Source of the DNA: Caballeronia megalochromosomata | GTDB lineage: Bacteria; Pseudomonadota; Gammaproteobacteria; Burkholderiales; Burkholderiaceae | Direction of reading: 5' to 3' | Assembly (NCBI GenBank): GCA_001580565.1 | Contig: LRBF01000273.1 | Location: forward strand, 61,733 to 125,732 | Length of the DNA stretch: 64,000 bases | In this document: piece by piece, positions 29,995 to 40,460 of the stretch | Layout: each line of letters opens with the position of its first letter | Numbering within the stretch: the stretch's first letter is position 1 | Position numbers and translations under genes: made by a program | The notes under the pieces: model-generated | What the model was told of the DNA's origin: nothing | Databases searched by the model: none | The model's input: only the letters and a program-made list of their open reading frames with translations

Positions 29995-30050
29995 CCGCGG
30001 TTAAGCGGCGTCTCCTTTCATCGGGAGATGCGCTTAACCGCGGTAATTTT
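29995..30050 (+). terminator. large hairpin with T run between carB and greA
   Basis: CCGCGGTTAAGCG at 29995-30007 pairs perfectly with CGCTTAACCGCGG at 30031-30043. An inner GTCTCC / GGGAGAT stem lies inside, and TAATTTTTTT follows. It looks like a strong terminator, possibly leaky or regulated because greA begins only about 30 bp later. Confidence 0.82.
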
Positions 30051-30077
30051 TTTGACGAAATTGTTTGTGAGTGGTCT

Positions 30078-30554
30078 ATGAGCACGATTCCTTTGACGAA
30101 GCGCGGCGCGGAGTTGCTGCGCGACGAATTGCAACGCCTGAAGGCCGTGGAGCGTCCGGCGGTCATCACTGCGATCGCGGAGGCGCGCGCGCAAGGCGAC
30201 CTGTCGGAAAACGCGGAATACGATGCCGCGAAGGAAAAGCAGGGCTTCATCGAGGGCCGCATCGCGGAGATCGAGTCGAAGCTCGCCGCCGCCCAAGTGA
30301 TCGACCCGACGCAGGTCGAGGCCGAAGGCCGCGTGGTGTTCGGCGCGACGGTCGAGCTCGAGGATCTGGGGTCGGGTGACATGGTGACGTATCAGATCGT
30401 CGGCGATGACGAAGCGGACATCGATCACGGCCTCATTTCGGTGAGCTCGCCGATCGCGCGCGCGCTCATCGCGAAGTCGGAAGGCGACGTCGCCTCGGTG
30501 CAGGCGCCGAGCGGCGCCCGCGAGTACGAAATCATCGCCGTGCGATACGTCTGA
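30078..30554 (+). CDS. greA: transcription elongation factor GreA
   Basis: 158-residue factor that rescues backtracked RNA polymerase. The N-terminal coiled coil carries the acidic tip GDLSENAEYDAAKEKQGF (residues about 41-58) with the Asp/Glu that act in cleavage. The C-terminal FKBP-like domain ends with SPIARALIAKSEGD. The length is exactly that of the family. The stop overlaps the next start by one base, forming an operon with the DUF4149 protein. Confidence 0.97.
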   Translation: MSTIPLTKRGAELLRDELQRLKAVERPAVITAIAEARAQGDLSENAEYDAAKEKQGFIEGRIAEIESKLAAAQVIDPTQVEAEGRVVFGATVELEDLGSGDMVTYQIVGDDEADIDHGLISVSSPIARALIAKSEGDVASVQAPSGAREYEIIAVRYV

Positions 30555-31069
30555 TGGAGCACCGGCTCTTTCGCACCATCAGCATGGTCTGGGTCGGCAG
30601 CTTGCTGACCCTGGGCCTCGTCGCCGCTCCCGTCCTCTTTTCTTTGCTCGACCGCACGTCGGCGGGCTCGGTGGCGGCGCAACTCTTCAGGATCGAGGCG
30701 ATCATCGGCGTGATCAGCGCGCTGGTGCTGATCGTGATCTGCAATCGCTTCGTGAAAAGCGGCATCGTCGATTACAAGCGCGTGCGGTGGATCGTCGGGG
30801 TGATGCTTCTGTGTGTCTTGATCGGCTACTTCGCGTTGCAGCCGTTCATGAACTCGCTGCGCATGGCGGCGCAGGAAGCGGGTACCGATCTCGCGAGCTC
30901 GCCGTATGCGAAAGAGTTCGGCATTCTGCACGGCGTCTCGAGTGCGATCTATCTGATCGAATGCCTGTTCGGCATTGCGCTGGTGTGGCGTCTGCCGGGT
31001 GCGGCGCCGGTCAAGATCGTGCCGAAGGGCAAGTCGGCCAAGGTGGCGGCGAAACGGGCGCGTAGCTGA
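30554..31069 (+). CDS. DUF4149-family membrane protein
   Basis: 171 residues with four hydrophobic segments (about 7-27, 45-63, 78-97, 125-146). It fits DUF4149 by its size, an N-terminal MVWVGSLLTLGLVAAPVLF and the late HGVSSAIYLIECLFGIAL. A basic lysine-rich tail ends the protein. It is coupled to greA by a TGATG overlap. Function is unknown in the family; the pairing with greA is frequent in this bacterial group by my recollection only. Confidence 0.8.
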   Translation: MEHRLFRTISMVWVGSLLTLGLVAAPVLFSLLDRTSAGSVAAQLFRIEAIIGVISALVLIVICNRFVKSGIVDYKRVRWIVGVMLLCVLIGYFALQPFMNSLRMAAQEAGTDLASSPYAKEFGILHGVSSAIYLIECLFGIALVWRLPGAAPVKIVPKGKSAKVAAKRARS

Positions 31070-31084
31070 ATCGCAGCGTTGAAG

Positions 31085-31120
31085 ACGGCGCGTGCGTTCC
31101 CTCGGAAACGCACGCGCCGT
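31085..31120. terminator. bidirectional terminator between DUF4149 gene and yhbY
   Basis: ACGGCGCGTGCGTTCC and its partner GGAAACGCACGCGCCGT form a long stem between the two converging genes. The yhbY stop follows at once. Confidence 0.78.
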
Positions 31121-31124
31121 TTGA

Positions 31125-31664
31125 TCATTTCGCGTCCTGATGCTGGCGCTTCGCGCTGGTCTGACGCTTCTTCGCGCGCTTCACGTTGCCGCCGGCCGTC
31201 ACGCGTTCGTTGCCCAGCACTTTCAGCGTCTGCTTTTTCGGCTTCTTGAAGGCAGGCGCGTCGCGCGTAATCTTCACAGCCTTGACGACGCGCGGCGCAC
31301 GGCCTTTCGCCGGGCGGTCGTCGGCGACTTCGCCCGCGCTCGGCGGCATCGTGCTGCGCGTGCGGGTGGCGCGGCTTTTCGGCGCGGCGCCTTCGGGTCT
31401 CCAGATCACGAGCAGCTTGCCGATATGCTGGATGGGCGCGGCGTTCAGGCGATCGCAGATTTCGTCGTAGATTTCGATACGTGCCTCGCGTTCGTCGCCG
31501 AACACGCGGATCTTGATGAGCTGGTGCGCTTCGAGGTGCACGTTGATCTCTTTCAGCACGGCATCGGTCAGACCCTCCGCGCCGACGAGCACGACGGGCT
31601 TGAGCGCATGGGCCTGGGAGCGCATATCGGCGCGCTCGGCGGGGGAGAGTTTAAGAGCTGGCAT
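31125..31664 (-). CDS. yhbY: YhbY-family CRM-domain RNA-binding protein with C-terminal extension
   Basis: 179 residues. The first 90 form a CRM domain: LSPAERADMRSQAHALKPVVLVGAEGLTDAV, including a GxxG loop variant, and KIRVFGDEREARIEI and QHIGKLLVIWRP. YhbY associates with pre-50S ribosomes. Single-domain YhbY is about 97 residues; here a basic, Lys/Arg-rich tail of about 85 residues, probably disordered, is added. It is divergent from rlmE, itself a 23S rRNA modifier, which supports a ribosome-assembly role. Confidence 0.9.
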   Translation of the reverse strand: MPALKLSPAERADMRSQAHALKPVVLVGAEGLTDAVLKEINVHLEAHQLIKIRVFGDEREARIEIYDEICDRLNAAPIQHIGKLLVIWRPEGAAPKSRATRTRSTMPPSAGEVADDRPAKGRAPRVVKAVKITRDAPAFKKPKKQTLKVLGNERVTAGGNVKRAKKRQTSAKRQHQDAK

Positions 31665-31948
31665 GAGAAATTTGGGACTCGACTAAAATGTGAGCGGCGT
31701 GCGGTACGCTCGCGAGGCGGTTTGAACACGCCGAAGCGAAAGCGCAAGGCTTCGCGCCGGAATTGAGGCGCTTCGATTGCGCCACCGCCCATCAGAAACA
31801 GAACAGGCCGGATGCCCGGGATACGGAGCGTGAGAGCGCCGAGGACCGGTCCGGCCGACAAGACGCGTATTATCCGCTAAAAGCCCCGCGCGATGCAGCA
31901 AAATACGCACCGGGTGCGCTGTCAGCGCGCCACATGAGCTCAGTTTGA

Positions 31949-32611
31949 ATGGCAAAGAACCGTTTTAATCAATCGTGGTTGCACGACCACATCAACGATC
32001 CCTACGTGAAGATGGCGCAGCGCGAGGGCTACCGCGCGCGCGCCGCGTACAAGTTGAAGGAGATCGACGAGCAGGACAAGCTCATCAAGCCGGGGCAGGT
32101 GATCGTCGATCTCGGTTCGACGCCCGGCAGCTGGAGCCAGTACGCGCGCAACAAGCTCGCTTCGGGCGCGAAGCGCGACGCCGAGCGTCAGGGCGGCATC
32201 GACGGCACGATCATCGCGCTGGATATTCTGCCGATGGACCCGATTGCGGACGTCACGTTCATCCAGGGCGACTTCCGCGAGGACGAGGTGCTCGCGCAAC
32301 TCGATGAAATCGTCGGCGATCGTCAGGTGGACCTTGTAATTTCGGACATGGCCCCCAACCTCTCAGGCGTGGCGAGTGCGGATGCTGCGCGCATCGAGCA
32401 TCTCTGCGATCTGGCGCTGGAGTTCTCCCAGAACCATCTGAAACCGGACGGTGCACTGCTGGTCAAATGTTTTCATGGCAGCGGCTACAGTCAGATCGTC
32501 GAAAAGTTCAAGCACCAGTTCAAAGTGGTGGCGCCGCGCAAGCCCAAGGCCTCTCGCGACAAATCGTCGGAGACTTTTATTCTCGGGCGGCGGCTCAAGC
32601 ACCCGAACTGA
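31949..32611 (+). CDS. rlmE: 23S rRNA (uridine-2'-O)-methyltransferase RlmE
   Basis: 220-residue FtsJ/RrmJ methyltransferase that modifies U2552 of 23S rRNA. The N-terminus reads SWLHDHINDPYVKMAQREGYRARAAYKLKEIDE. The SAM motif is VIVDLGSTPGSWSQYA. The K-D-K-E catalytic set is represented by Lys in YKLKEID, Asp in VISDMAPNLSGV, Lys in LLVKCFHGSGY and Glu in SSETFILG. A small insertion (KRDAERQGGIDG) follows motif I compared with E. coli. ftsH lies next, the classic rlmE-ftsH order. Confidence 0.96.
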   Translation: MAKNRFNQSWLHDHINDPYVKMAQREGYRARAAYKLKEIDEQDKLIKPGQVIVDLGSTPGSWSQYARNKLASGAKRDAERQGGIDGTIIALDILPMDPIADVTFIQGDFREDEVLAQLDEIVGDRQVDLVISDMAPNLSGVASADAARIEHLCDLALEFSQNHLKPDGALLVKCFHGSGYSQIVEKFKHQFKVVAPRKPKASRDKSSETFILGRRLKHPN

Positions 32612-32796
32612 AAGGCCCGCTCAACCAATTTGGCGACAATCTGCGATATTTGCGCGGATTATGCCGAAAAAGGCCCGTCTTCCGCTATTTGTGCGGTAGA
32701 TAAACCTTATGGCAGGGGTTAGCGGTCTGGATTAGAATGCTTTAGTGGCGCCGCAAGGTTTATGTAGGCGCCCGTCTATGAGTGAGGAGTGGTGCT

Positions 32797-34683
<1,887 letters not shown>

Positions 34684-34700
34684 GTTTTCCGCGTGGAGTT

Positions 34701-34731
34701 ATGGGCCGGTGTGCTTTGCACTCCGGCCCAT
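34701..34731 (+). terminator. hairpin after ftsH
   Basis: ATGGGCCGG and CCGGCCCAT pair around a TGTGC-TTT-GCACT inner hairpin, followed by a weak T-rich TTTCACTTT. It may attenuate rather than stop transcription into folP, whose start is about 30 bp later. Confidence 0.6.
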
Positions 34732-34760
34732 TTTCACTTTACGGCCTCGGTTTTATTAAG

Positions 34761-35717
34761 ATGCTGAGCGTGGCGCCGCATGGCATTGCGGCGGCCCCGA
34801 ACCCACTCCGTTCTTCGCTTCGTTCGACTCGCTTGACCACGCCAATTCCATCCCCGCTTCCAGCCGCGCCGCTCCAGTGCGGACGCTTTACGCTGACCTT
34901 CGAACGCCCGCTCGTTATGGGTATTCTCAACGTTACGCCGGATTCGTTCTCGGACGGCGGCCGCTTCATCTCGCGTGATGCCGCCCTCGCGCGCGCCGAG
35001 CAGATGCTTGCCGATGGCGCCGACCTGATCGACATCGGCGGCGAATCCACGCGTCCCGGCGCGCCGCCCGTGCCGCTCGACGAGGAACTGGCGCGCGTCG
35101 TGCCGATCGTCGAGGCGCTGCGCGACATGCAGGTGCCACTTTCCGTCGATACCTACAAGCCCGCCGTGATGCGCGCCGTGCTCGATGCCGGCGCGGACAT
35201 GATCAACGACATCTGGGGGCTGCGTCAGGAAGGCGCGCTCGACGCCGTGAGGGATAGCGATTGCGGCCTTTGCGTGATGCACATGCTCGGCGAGCCGCGC
35301 ACGATGCAACTCCACGATCCGGTCTACGAGGACGTCGTCGCCGATGTGCGCGCGTTCTTTACGGAGCGTGTCGCCGCGCTCTCGCGCGCGGGCATCGCGC
35401 CCGGGCGTGTCTGCCTCGATCCGGGCTATGGTTTCGGGAAGACGGTCGAGCATAATTACGCGTTGCTCGCGCACCTCACGGACACGTTGCCGTCCGGGAC
35501 GAACGTGCCGTTGCTCGCGGGCATGTCGCGCAAATCGATGCTCGGCGCGGTCACCGGCCGCGGCGCGGGCGAACGGCTTGCGGCGAGCATCGCCGGCGCG
35601 GTCTGCGCGGCCGAGCGGGGCGCGGCGATCATCCGCGTGCACGATGTCGCACAGACCGTCGATGCGCTGAAAGTCTGGCAGGCCACAAAGAATGCCGCCC
35701 GGAATGGGCATCATTGA
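34761..35717 (+). CDS. folP: dihydropteroate synthase
   Basis: 318-residue TIM-barrel enzyme of folate synthesis and target of sulfonamides. Signatures: MGILNVTPDSFSDGG, IDIGGESTRPGAPPV, NDIWG and LCLDPGYGFGKT-type segment (RVCLDPGYGFGKTVEHN), then LLAGMSRKSMLG. About 45 residues of N-terminal extension precede the conserved core, so a later start is possible; ATG 34761 is the first after the ftsH hairpin. The order ftsH-folP-glmM is the standard one in proteobacteria. Confidence 0.95.
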   Translation: MLSVAPHGIAAAPNPLRSSLRSTRLTTPIPSPLPAAPLQCGRFTLTFERPLVMGILNVTPDSFSDGGRFISRDAALARAEQMLADGADLIDIGGESTRPGAPPVPLDEELARVVPIVEALRDMQVPLSVDTYKPAVMRAVLDAGADMINDIWGLRQEGALDAVRDSDCGLCVMHMLGEPRTMQLHDPVYEDVVADVRAFFTERVAALSRAGIAPGRVCLDPGYGFGKTVEHNYALLAHLTDTLPSGTNVPLLAGMSRKSMLGAVTGRGAGERLAASIAGAVCAAERGAAIIRVHDVAQTVDALKVWQATKNAARNGHH

Positions 35718-35832
35718 CACTGGCCTCATTCATCAGGAATTTAGGCGCAGGCGCGCGCGCCGATAGAACTCATCAACTAAAATCGCGGACCGATAACAGG
35801 CGCCATACGGCCGCGAGGAGGGTCAAGCAACA

Positions 35833-37194
35833 ATGTCACGTCAATACTTTGGAACGGACGGCATCCGCGGTCGCGTAGGCGTTGCGCCGATCACGCCGGA
35901 CTTCGTACTCAAGCTCGGCTACGCGGCCGGCAAGGTGCTCGCGGGCGCGGATCGCGCGCAGCAGAAAAAGGGCAACCGCCCGACGGTGCTGATCGGCAAG
36001 GACACGCGCGTGTCGGGCTATATGCTCGAAGCCGCGCTGGAGTCGGGCTTTTCGGCGGCGGGCGTCGATGTCATGCTGGCCGGCCCGATGCCGACGCCGG
36101 GCGTGGCGTATCTGACGCGCGCGTTGCGCTTGTCGGCGGGTGTCGTGATCAGCGCATCGCACAATCCGTACAACGACAACGGCATCAAGTTCTTCTCCGC
36201 CGACGGCAACAAGCTGCCCGACGAAGTTGAGCACGAAATCGAGCGCCAGCTCGAGCAGCCGATGGAATGCGCGCCGTCCGAGCGTCTCGGCAAGGCGCGG
36301 CGGCTCGACGATGCGGGCGGGCGCTACATCGAGTTCTGCAAGAGCACCTTCCCGGCGAGCTTCGACCTGCGCGGCCTGAAGCTCGTGGTCGATTGCGCGC
36401 ACGGCGCGGCGTACGACGTCGCGCCGCACGTGTTCCACGAACTCGGCGCGGAAGTCGTGTCGATCGGGGCGTCGCCGAACGGCTTCAATATCAATGACGG
36501 CGTCGGCGCGACCGCACCCGACGCGCTCGTGCGCGCCGTGCTGGAGCACAAGGCCGATCTCGGCATCGCACTCGATGGCGACGCGGACCGTCTACAGGTC
36601 GTCGATTCGACCGGCCGCCTCTTCAACGGCGACGAACTGCTCTACGTGCTGGTGAAGGACCGCATCGCGACCGACGGCAAGGTGGAGGGCGCCGTCGGCA
36701 CGCTGATGACCAACATGGCCGTCGAAGTGGCGCTGAAGGAGGTGGGCGTGAAGTTCGTGCGCGCCGCTGTAGGCGACCGCTACGTGCTCGAAAAGCTGCG
36801 CGAGAACGGCTGGCAACTGGGCGCGGAAGGTTCGGGCCACATCCTGTCGCTCGACCGGCATTCGACGGGCGACGGCATCGTTTCAGCGCTGCTCGTGCTG
36901 GCAGCGATCCAGCGAAGCGGCAAGTCGCTTGCCGAGCTGCTGCACGGCGTGAGCCTGTTCCCGCAAAAACTGATCAATGTGCGCATGAATGCGGGCGCGG
37001 ACTGGAAAAGCAGCGACGCGATTCGTCGCGCGGTGGAGCAAGCCGAGCATTCCCTCCAATCGCACGGCCGGGTCTTGATTCGCGCGTCGGGAACCGAGCC
37101 GGTCCTGCGCGTGATGGTCGAAGCGTCGGCGCAAAAGGACGCGGTTCGGTACGCGGAAACGATTGCGCAGGTCGTGAAGGATGCGACTTCGTAG
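35833..37194 (+). CDS. glmM: phosphoglucosamine mutase
   Basis: 453-residue enzyme converting glucosamine-6-phosphate to glucosamine-1-phosphate for cell-wall precursors. The N-terminus is YFGTDGIRGRVG. The phosphoserine loop is VVISASHNPYNDNGIKFF (about 98-115). The metal-binding loop is ALDGDADRLQVVD and the late phosphate loop is RASGTEPVLRVMVE. GAGGAGGG lies about 9 nt before the ATG. A strong terminator follows. Confidence 0.97.
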   Translation: MSRQYFGTDGIRGRVGVAPITPDFVLKLGYAAGKVLAGADRAQQKKGNRPTVLIGKDTRVSGYMLEAALESGFSAAGVDVMLAGPMPTPGVAYLTRALRLSAGVVISASHNPYNDNGIKFFSADGNKLPDEVEHEIERQLEQPMECAPSERLGKARRLDDAGGRYIEFCKSTFPASFDLRGLKLVVDCAHGAAYDVAPHVFHELGAEVVSIGASPNGFNINDGVGATAPDALVRAVLEHKADLGIALDGDADRLQVVDSTGRLFNGDELLYVLVKDRIATDGKVEGAVGTLMTNMAVEVALKEVGVKFVRAAVGDRYVLEKLRENGWQLGAEGSGHILSLDRHSTGDGIVSALLVLAAIQRSGKSLAELLHGVSLFPQKLINVRMNAGADWKSSDAIRRAVEQAEHSLQSHGRVLIRASGTEPVLRVMVEASAQKDAVRYAETIAQVVKDATS

Positions 37195-37223
37195 GCGTTT
37201 ACGGAAACTCGTCACATTTCGCT

Positions 37224-37250
37224 AAAAAGCGGGCTTCGGCCCGCTTTTTT
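37224..37250 (+). terminator. rho-independent terminator after glmM
   Basis: AAAAAGCGGGC, loop TTCG, GCCCGCTTTTTT. A textbook hairpin with a stable tetraloop. Confidence 0.93.
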
Positions 37251-37328
37251 ATTTACATCGAGACCTTGACAAATCGGGTGTGATCGAACTTTCAGCGCGT
37301 AAGCGGAATGACACGCTGGCTTCACGAT

Positions 37329-37362
37329 AAGTCATATTACTGTCACAGACTCCTCCTATATT
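37329..37362 (+). promoter_or_regulatory. Pho box and -10 of the pst-pho operon
   Basis: AAGTCAT-ATTA-CTGTCAC at 37329-37346 has the exact PhoB architecture: two 7-bp half-sites separated by 4 bp, matching CTGTCAT at 5 and 6 of 7 positions. A TATATT -10 lies at 37357-37362, 10 bp after the box, where PhoB-activated promoters place it in lieu of a -35. pstS starts 57 bp further on. Confidence 0.85.
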
Positions 37363-37418
37363 TCGCGGTGTCGTCTCACACGCACACACGACACACGCTC
37401 ACAACCCTGGAGGTTTCA

Positions 37419-38450
37419 ATGAAATTGATGCAAACCGCGCTGGCCGGCGTTATTGGCGCTCTGTTCGCCATTTCCGCGCAAGCAGCCGACATCACCGGCG
37501 CGGGTTCTACCTTCGCAGCCCCGATCTACACCAAGTGGGCGGACGCCTACCAGAAAACCGGCGGCGGCAAGGTGAACTACCAAGGCATCGGCTCGTCGGG
37601 CGGCATCAAGCAAATCATCGCGAAGACGGTGGATTTCGCGGGCTCGGACGCTCCGCTGAAAGATGAAGAACTCGCGAAGGACGGCCTGTTCCAGTTCCCG
37701 ACGGTGGTGGGCGGCGTCGTGCCCGTGATCAACGTGCCGGGCGTGAAGGCCGGTGAAGTGACGCTGTCGGGCCAGGTGCTCGGCGACATCTACCTGGGCA
37801 AGATCAAAAAGTGGAACGACCCGGCGATCGCCGCGCTGAACCCGAAGGTCAAGCTGCCGGACACCGACATCGCCGTGGTCCGCCGCGCTGACGGCTCGGG
37901 CACGAGCTTCATCTGGACGAACTACCTCTCGAAGGTCAACACCGAGTGGAAGTCGAAGGTCGGTGAAGGCTCGACCGTGAACTGGCCGACGGGCACGGGT
38001 GGCAAGGGCAACGACGGCGTCGCGGCCTTCGTGCAGCGTCTGCCGGGCGCGATCGGCTACGTCGAGTGGGCGTACGCGAAGCAGAACAAGATGACCTACG
38101 TCGGCATGAAGAACTCGGCTGGCACCGTTGTCGAGCCGAAGACGGAGACGTTCAAGGCGGCGGCTGCCGGTGCGGACTGGTCGAAGTCGTTCTACCAGAT
38201 CCTGACGAACGAGCCGGGCCAGAACGCATGGCCGATCGTCGGCGCGACCTTCGTGCTGCTGCACGCGACGCAGGAGAAGCCGGCGCAAGGCACGGAAACG
38301 CTGAAGTTCTTCGACTGGGCATTCAAGAACGGCGGTCAGGCTGCCAACGATCTCGACTACATCTCGCTGCCGGATTCGGTCGTCGCCGAAATCAAGACGC
38401 AATGGAAGGCGAAGGTCAAGGATGCGTCGGGCAAGGCTGTTGCAGAGTAA
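37419..38450 (+). CDS. pstS: phosphate ABC transporter substrate-binding protein
   Basis: 343-residue periplasmic phosphate receptor. Signal peptide MQTALAGVIGALFAISAQA with a cleavage site after AQA (about residue 22). The mature protein begins ADITGAGSTFAAPIYTKWA, the PstS phosphate loop. Further ligand segments are IGSSGGIKQIIA and RADGSGTSFIWTNYLS. CTGGAGG lies 5 nt upstream of the ATG. Codon use is strongly biased to preferred codons as expected of a highly expressed protein. It is the first gene of the PhoB-controlled operon. Confidence 0.98.
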   Translation: MKLMQTALAGVIGALFAISAQAADITGAGSTFAAPIYTKWADAYQKTGGGKVNYQGIGSSGGIKQIIAKTVDFAGSDAPLKDEELAKDGLFQFPTVVGGVVPVINVPGVKAGEVTLSGQVLGDIYLGKIKKWNDPAIAALNPKVKLPDTDIAVVRRADGSGTSFIWTNYLSKVNTEWKSKVGEGSTVNWPTGTGGKGNDGVAAFVQRLPGAIGYVEWAYAKQNKMTYVGMKNSAGTVVEPKTETFKAAAAGADWSKSFYQILTNEPGQNAWPIVGATFVLLHATQEKPAQGTETLKFFDWAFKNGGQAANDLDYISLPDSVVAEIKTQWKAKVKDASGKAVAE

Positions 38451-38515
38451 GCGCAGTACCTGTGGCTTGAAACTGTCCTAAGCTTCTGAAGCCTGGACGG
38501 TCAGTAACAAAAAAG

Positions 38516-38546
38516 CCGCGCGGCAGGCCGGAAGCCTGCCGCGCGG
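38516..38546 (+). terminator. GC-rich hairpin in the pstS-pstC gap
   Basis: CCGCGCGGCAGGC and GCCTGCCGCGCGG form a perfect 13-bp stem with loop CGGAA. There is no T run after it. It is likely a partial terminator or 3' stabiliser that keeps pstS mRNA in excess over pstCAB. Confidence 0.7.
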
Positions 38547-38574
38547 TCTGACACGTAGCGAAACCAAGGCTCCC

Positions 38575-39558
38575 ATGTCGGACATCAACTTAGCGTCGGC
38601 AGTGCCGGCGGCGCATACCCAGCGCGCGCCGAGCCGTATCGGCGACATCATTTTCGGCGGCGTGACACGGCTTGCGGCCGTGGTCACGCTGCTCCTGCTT
38701 GGCGGCATCATCGTTTCGCTGCTCGTCGCGTCGATGCCGACCATCCAGAAATTCGGCCTCTCGTTCCTCTGGCGCTCGGAGTGGGATCCACCCAGCGACA
38801 TGTTCGGCGCGCTCGTGCCGATCTACGGGACCATCGCCACGTCGATCATCGCGCTCATCATCGCGGTGCCGGTTAGCTTCGGGATCGCGCTCTTCCTGAC
38901 GGAACTGTCTCCCGCATGGCTGCGCAGGCCGCTGGGCGTCGCGATCGAACTGCTCGCGGCGATTCCGTCGATCGTCTACGGCATGTGGGGCCTGCTCGTG
39001 TTCGCGCCGATCTTCGCGCAGTACTTCGAGACGCCGCTCGGCCATCTGCTCGGCGACGTGCCCGTCATCGGCATGTTCTTCCAGGGCCCGCCGATCGGCA
39101 TCGGCATCCTGTGCGCGGGCGTGATTCTCGCGATCATGATCATCCCGTACATCGCATCCGTGATGCGCGACGTGTTCGAAGTCACGCCGGTGCTGCTGAA
39201 GGAATCGGCATACGGGATCGGCTGCACGACCTGGGAAGTGATGTGGAAGATCGTGCTGCCCTATACGCGCGCCGGTGTAATCGGCGGCGTCATGCTCGGC
39301 CTCGGCCGCGCGCTCGGCGAAACGATGGCGGTCACGTTCGTCATCGGCAACACGAACCTGCTCGACAACGTGTCGCTCTTTTCGCCCGGCAACAGCATCA
39401 CGTCGGCGCTCGCCAACGAGTTCGCGGAAGCGAGCCCGGGCCTGCATACCTCGGCGCTGATGGAGCTCGGCCTGATTCTCTTCGTGATCACGTTCTTCGT
39501 GCTCGCGTTTTCGAAGCTGATGCTCTTGCGCATGGAACGCGGGGAGGGCCGTAAATAA
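38575..39558 (+). CDS. pstC: phosphate ABC transporter permease PstC
   Basis: 327-residue inner-membrane permease with about six helices. The BPD-transporter EAA-type loop is recognisable in ESAYGIGCTTWEVMWKIVLPYTRAGVIGGVMLGLGRALGETMAV (about 209-252). The N-terminus up to residue 25 is cytoplasmic. The stop overlaps the pstA start by one base (TAATG), so the two permeases are coupled. It works with PstA, PstB and PstS in high-affinity phosphate import and signals to PhoR through PhoU. Confidence 0.97.
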   Translation: MSDINLASAVPAAHTQRAPSRIGDIIFGGVTRLAAVVTLLLLGGIIVSLLVASMPTIQKFGLSFLWRSEWDPPSDMFGALVPIYGTIATSIIALIIAVPVSFGIALFLTELSPAWLRRPLGVAIELLAAIPSIVYGMWGLLVFAPIFAQYFETPLGHLLGDVPVIGMFFQGPPIGIGILCAGVILAIMIIPYIASVMRDVFEVTPVLLKESAYGIGCTTWEVMWKIVLPYTRAGVIGGVMLGLGRALGETMAVTFVIGNTNLLDNVSLFSPGNSITSALANEFAEASPGLHTSALMELGLILFVITFFVLAFSKLMLLRMERGEGRK

Positions 39559-40445
39559 TGAGCCGTCCCGCTACGTTCAACCAGGATCCGGATCGCGTGC
39601 AGGCCACGCGCATGAAGCTGCAGAGCCGCCGCCGCGCCACCAACGCGCTCGCGCTGACGCTCTCGCTCGCCGCGATGGCCTTCGGCCTCATCTGGCTCGT
39701 CTGGATTCTCTACACGACGCTGAAGCTCGGCATCGGCGGCCTGTCGATCGATCTCTTCACGCAGTCGACGCCTCCGCCGAATACCGATGGCGGCGGTCTC
39801 GCCAACGCGATCGTCGGCTCGCTGATGCTCGTCGTGCTCGCGACGTTCGTGGGCACGCCGCTCGGCATTCTCGCGGGCGTGTATCTCGCGGAATACGGCC
39901 AGAAGCGCTGGCTCGCGAGCGTGACGCGTTTTATCAACGACATCCTGCTGTCGGCGCCTTCGATCGTCGTCGGTCTGTTCGTGTATGCGATCGTCGTCGC
40001 GAAGATGGGCCGCTTCTCGGGCTGGGCCGGTGTGATCGCGCTGGCGCTGTTGCAGATCCCGATCGTGATCCGCACGACCGAAAACATGCTGAAGCTCGTG
40101 CCGAACGCATTGCGTGAAGCCGCGTTCGCACTCGGCACGCCGAAGTGGAAGATGGTGATGTCGATCACGCTGAAGGCGTCGGTCGGCGGCATCGTCACGG
40201 GTGTGTTGCTCGCGATTGCACGTATCGCCGGCGAAACCGCGCCGCTCTTGTTCACGGCGCTGTCGAACCAGTTTTTCTCGTGGGACATGAATCAGCCGGT
40301 GGCCAACCTGCCGGTGACGATCTACAAGTTCGCGATGAGTCCGTTCCCGCAGTGGCAATCGCTCGCGTGGGCCGGTGTGTTCCTGATTACGCTCGGCGTG
40401 CTGGGTCTGAATATCCTGGCGCGCGCGATCTTCTCGAAGAAATAA
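39558..40445 (+). CDS. pstA: phosphate ABC transporter permease PstA
   Basis: 295-residue permease with six predicted helices. It contains the coupling loop REAAFALGTPKWKMVMSITLKASVGGIVTGVLLAIARIAGETAPLLFTA (about 188-236). The N-terminal 30 residues are basic and cytoplasmic, with RRRATNALAL before the first helix. It forms the channel with PstC. The ATG overlaps the pstC stop. pstB follows after 15 bp. Confidence 0.97.
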   Translation: MSRPATFNQDPDRVQATRMKLQSRRRATNALALTLSLAAMAFGLIWLVWILYTTLKLGIGGLSIDLFTQSTPPPNTDGGGLANAIVGSLMLVVLATFVGTPLGILAGVYLAEYGQKRWLASVTRFINDILLSAPSIVVGLFVYAIVVAKMGRFSGWAGVIALALLQIPIVIRTTENMLKLVPNALREAAFALGTPKWKMVMSITLKASVGGIVTGVLLAIARIAGETAPLLFTALSNQFFSWDMNQPVANLPVTIYKFAMSPFPQWQSLAWAGVFLITLGVLGLNILARAIFSKK

Positions 40446-40460
40446 GGGCGGAGTGATTCC

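Noticed and set aside
31665..31948. Short frames between yhbY and rlmE
   Set aside because: No coding signal beyond open length; the region is the divergent promoter space of the two ribosome-related genes.
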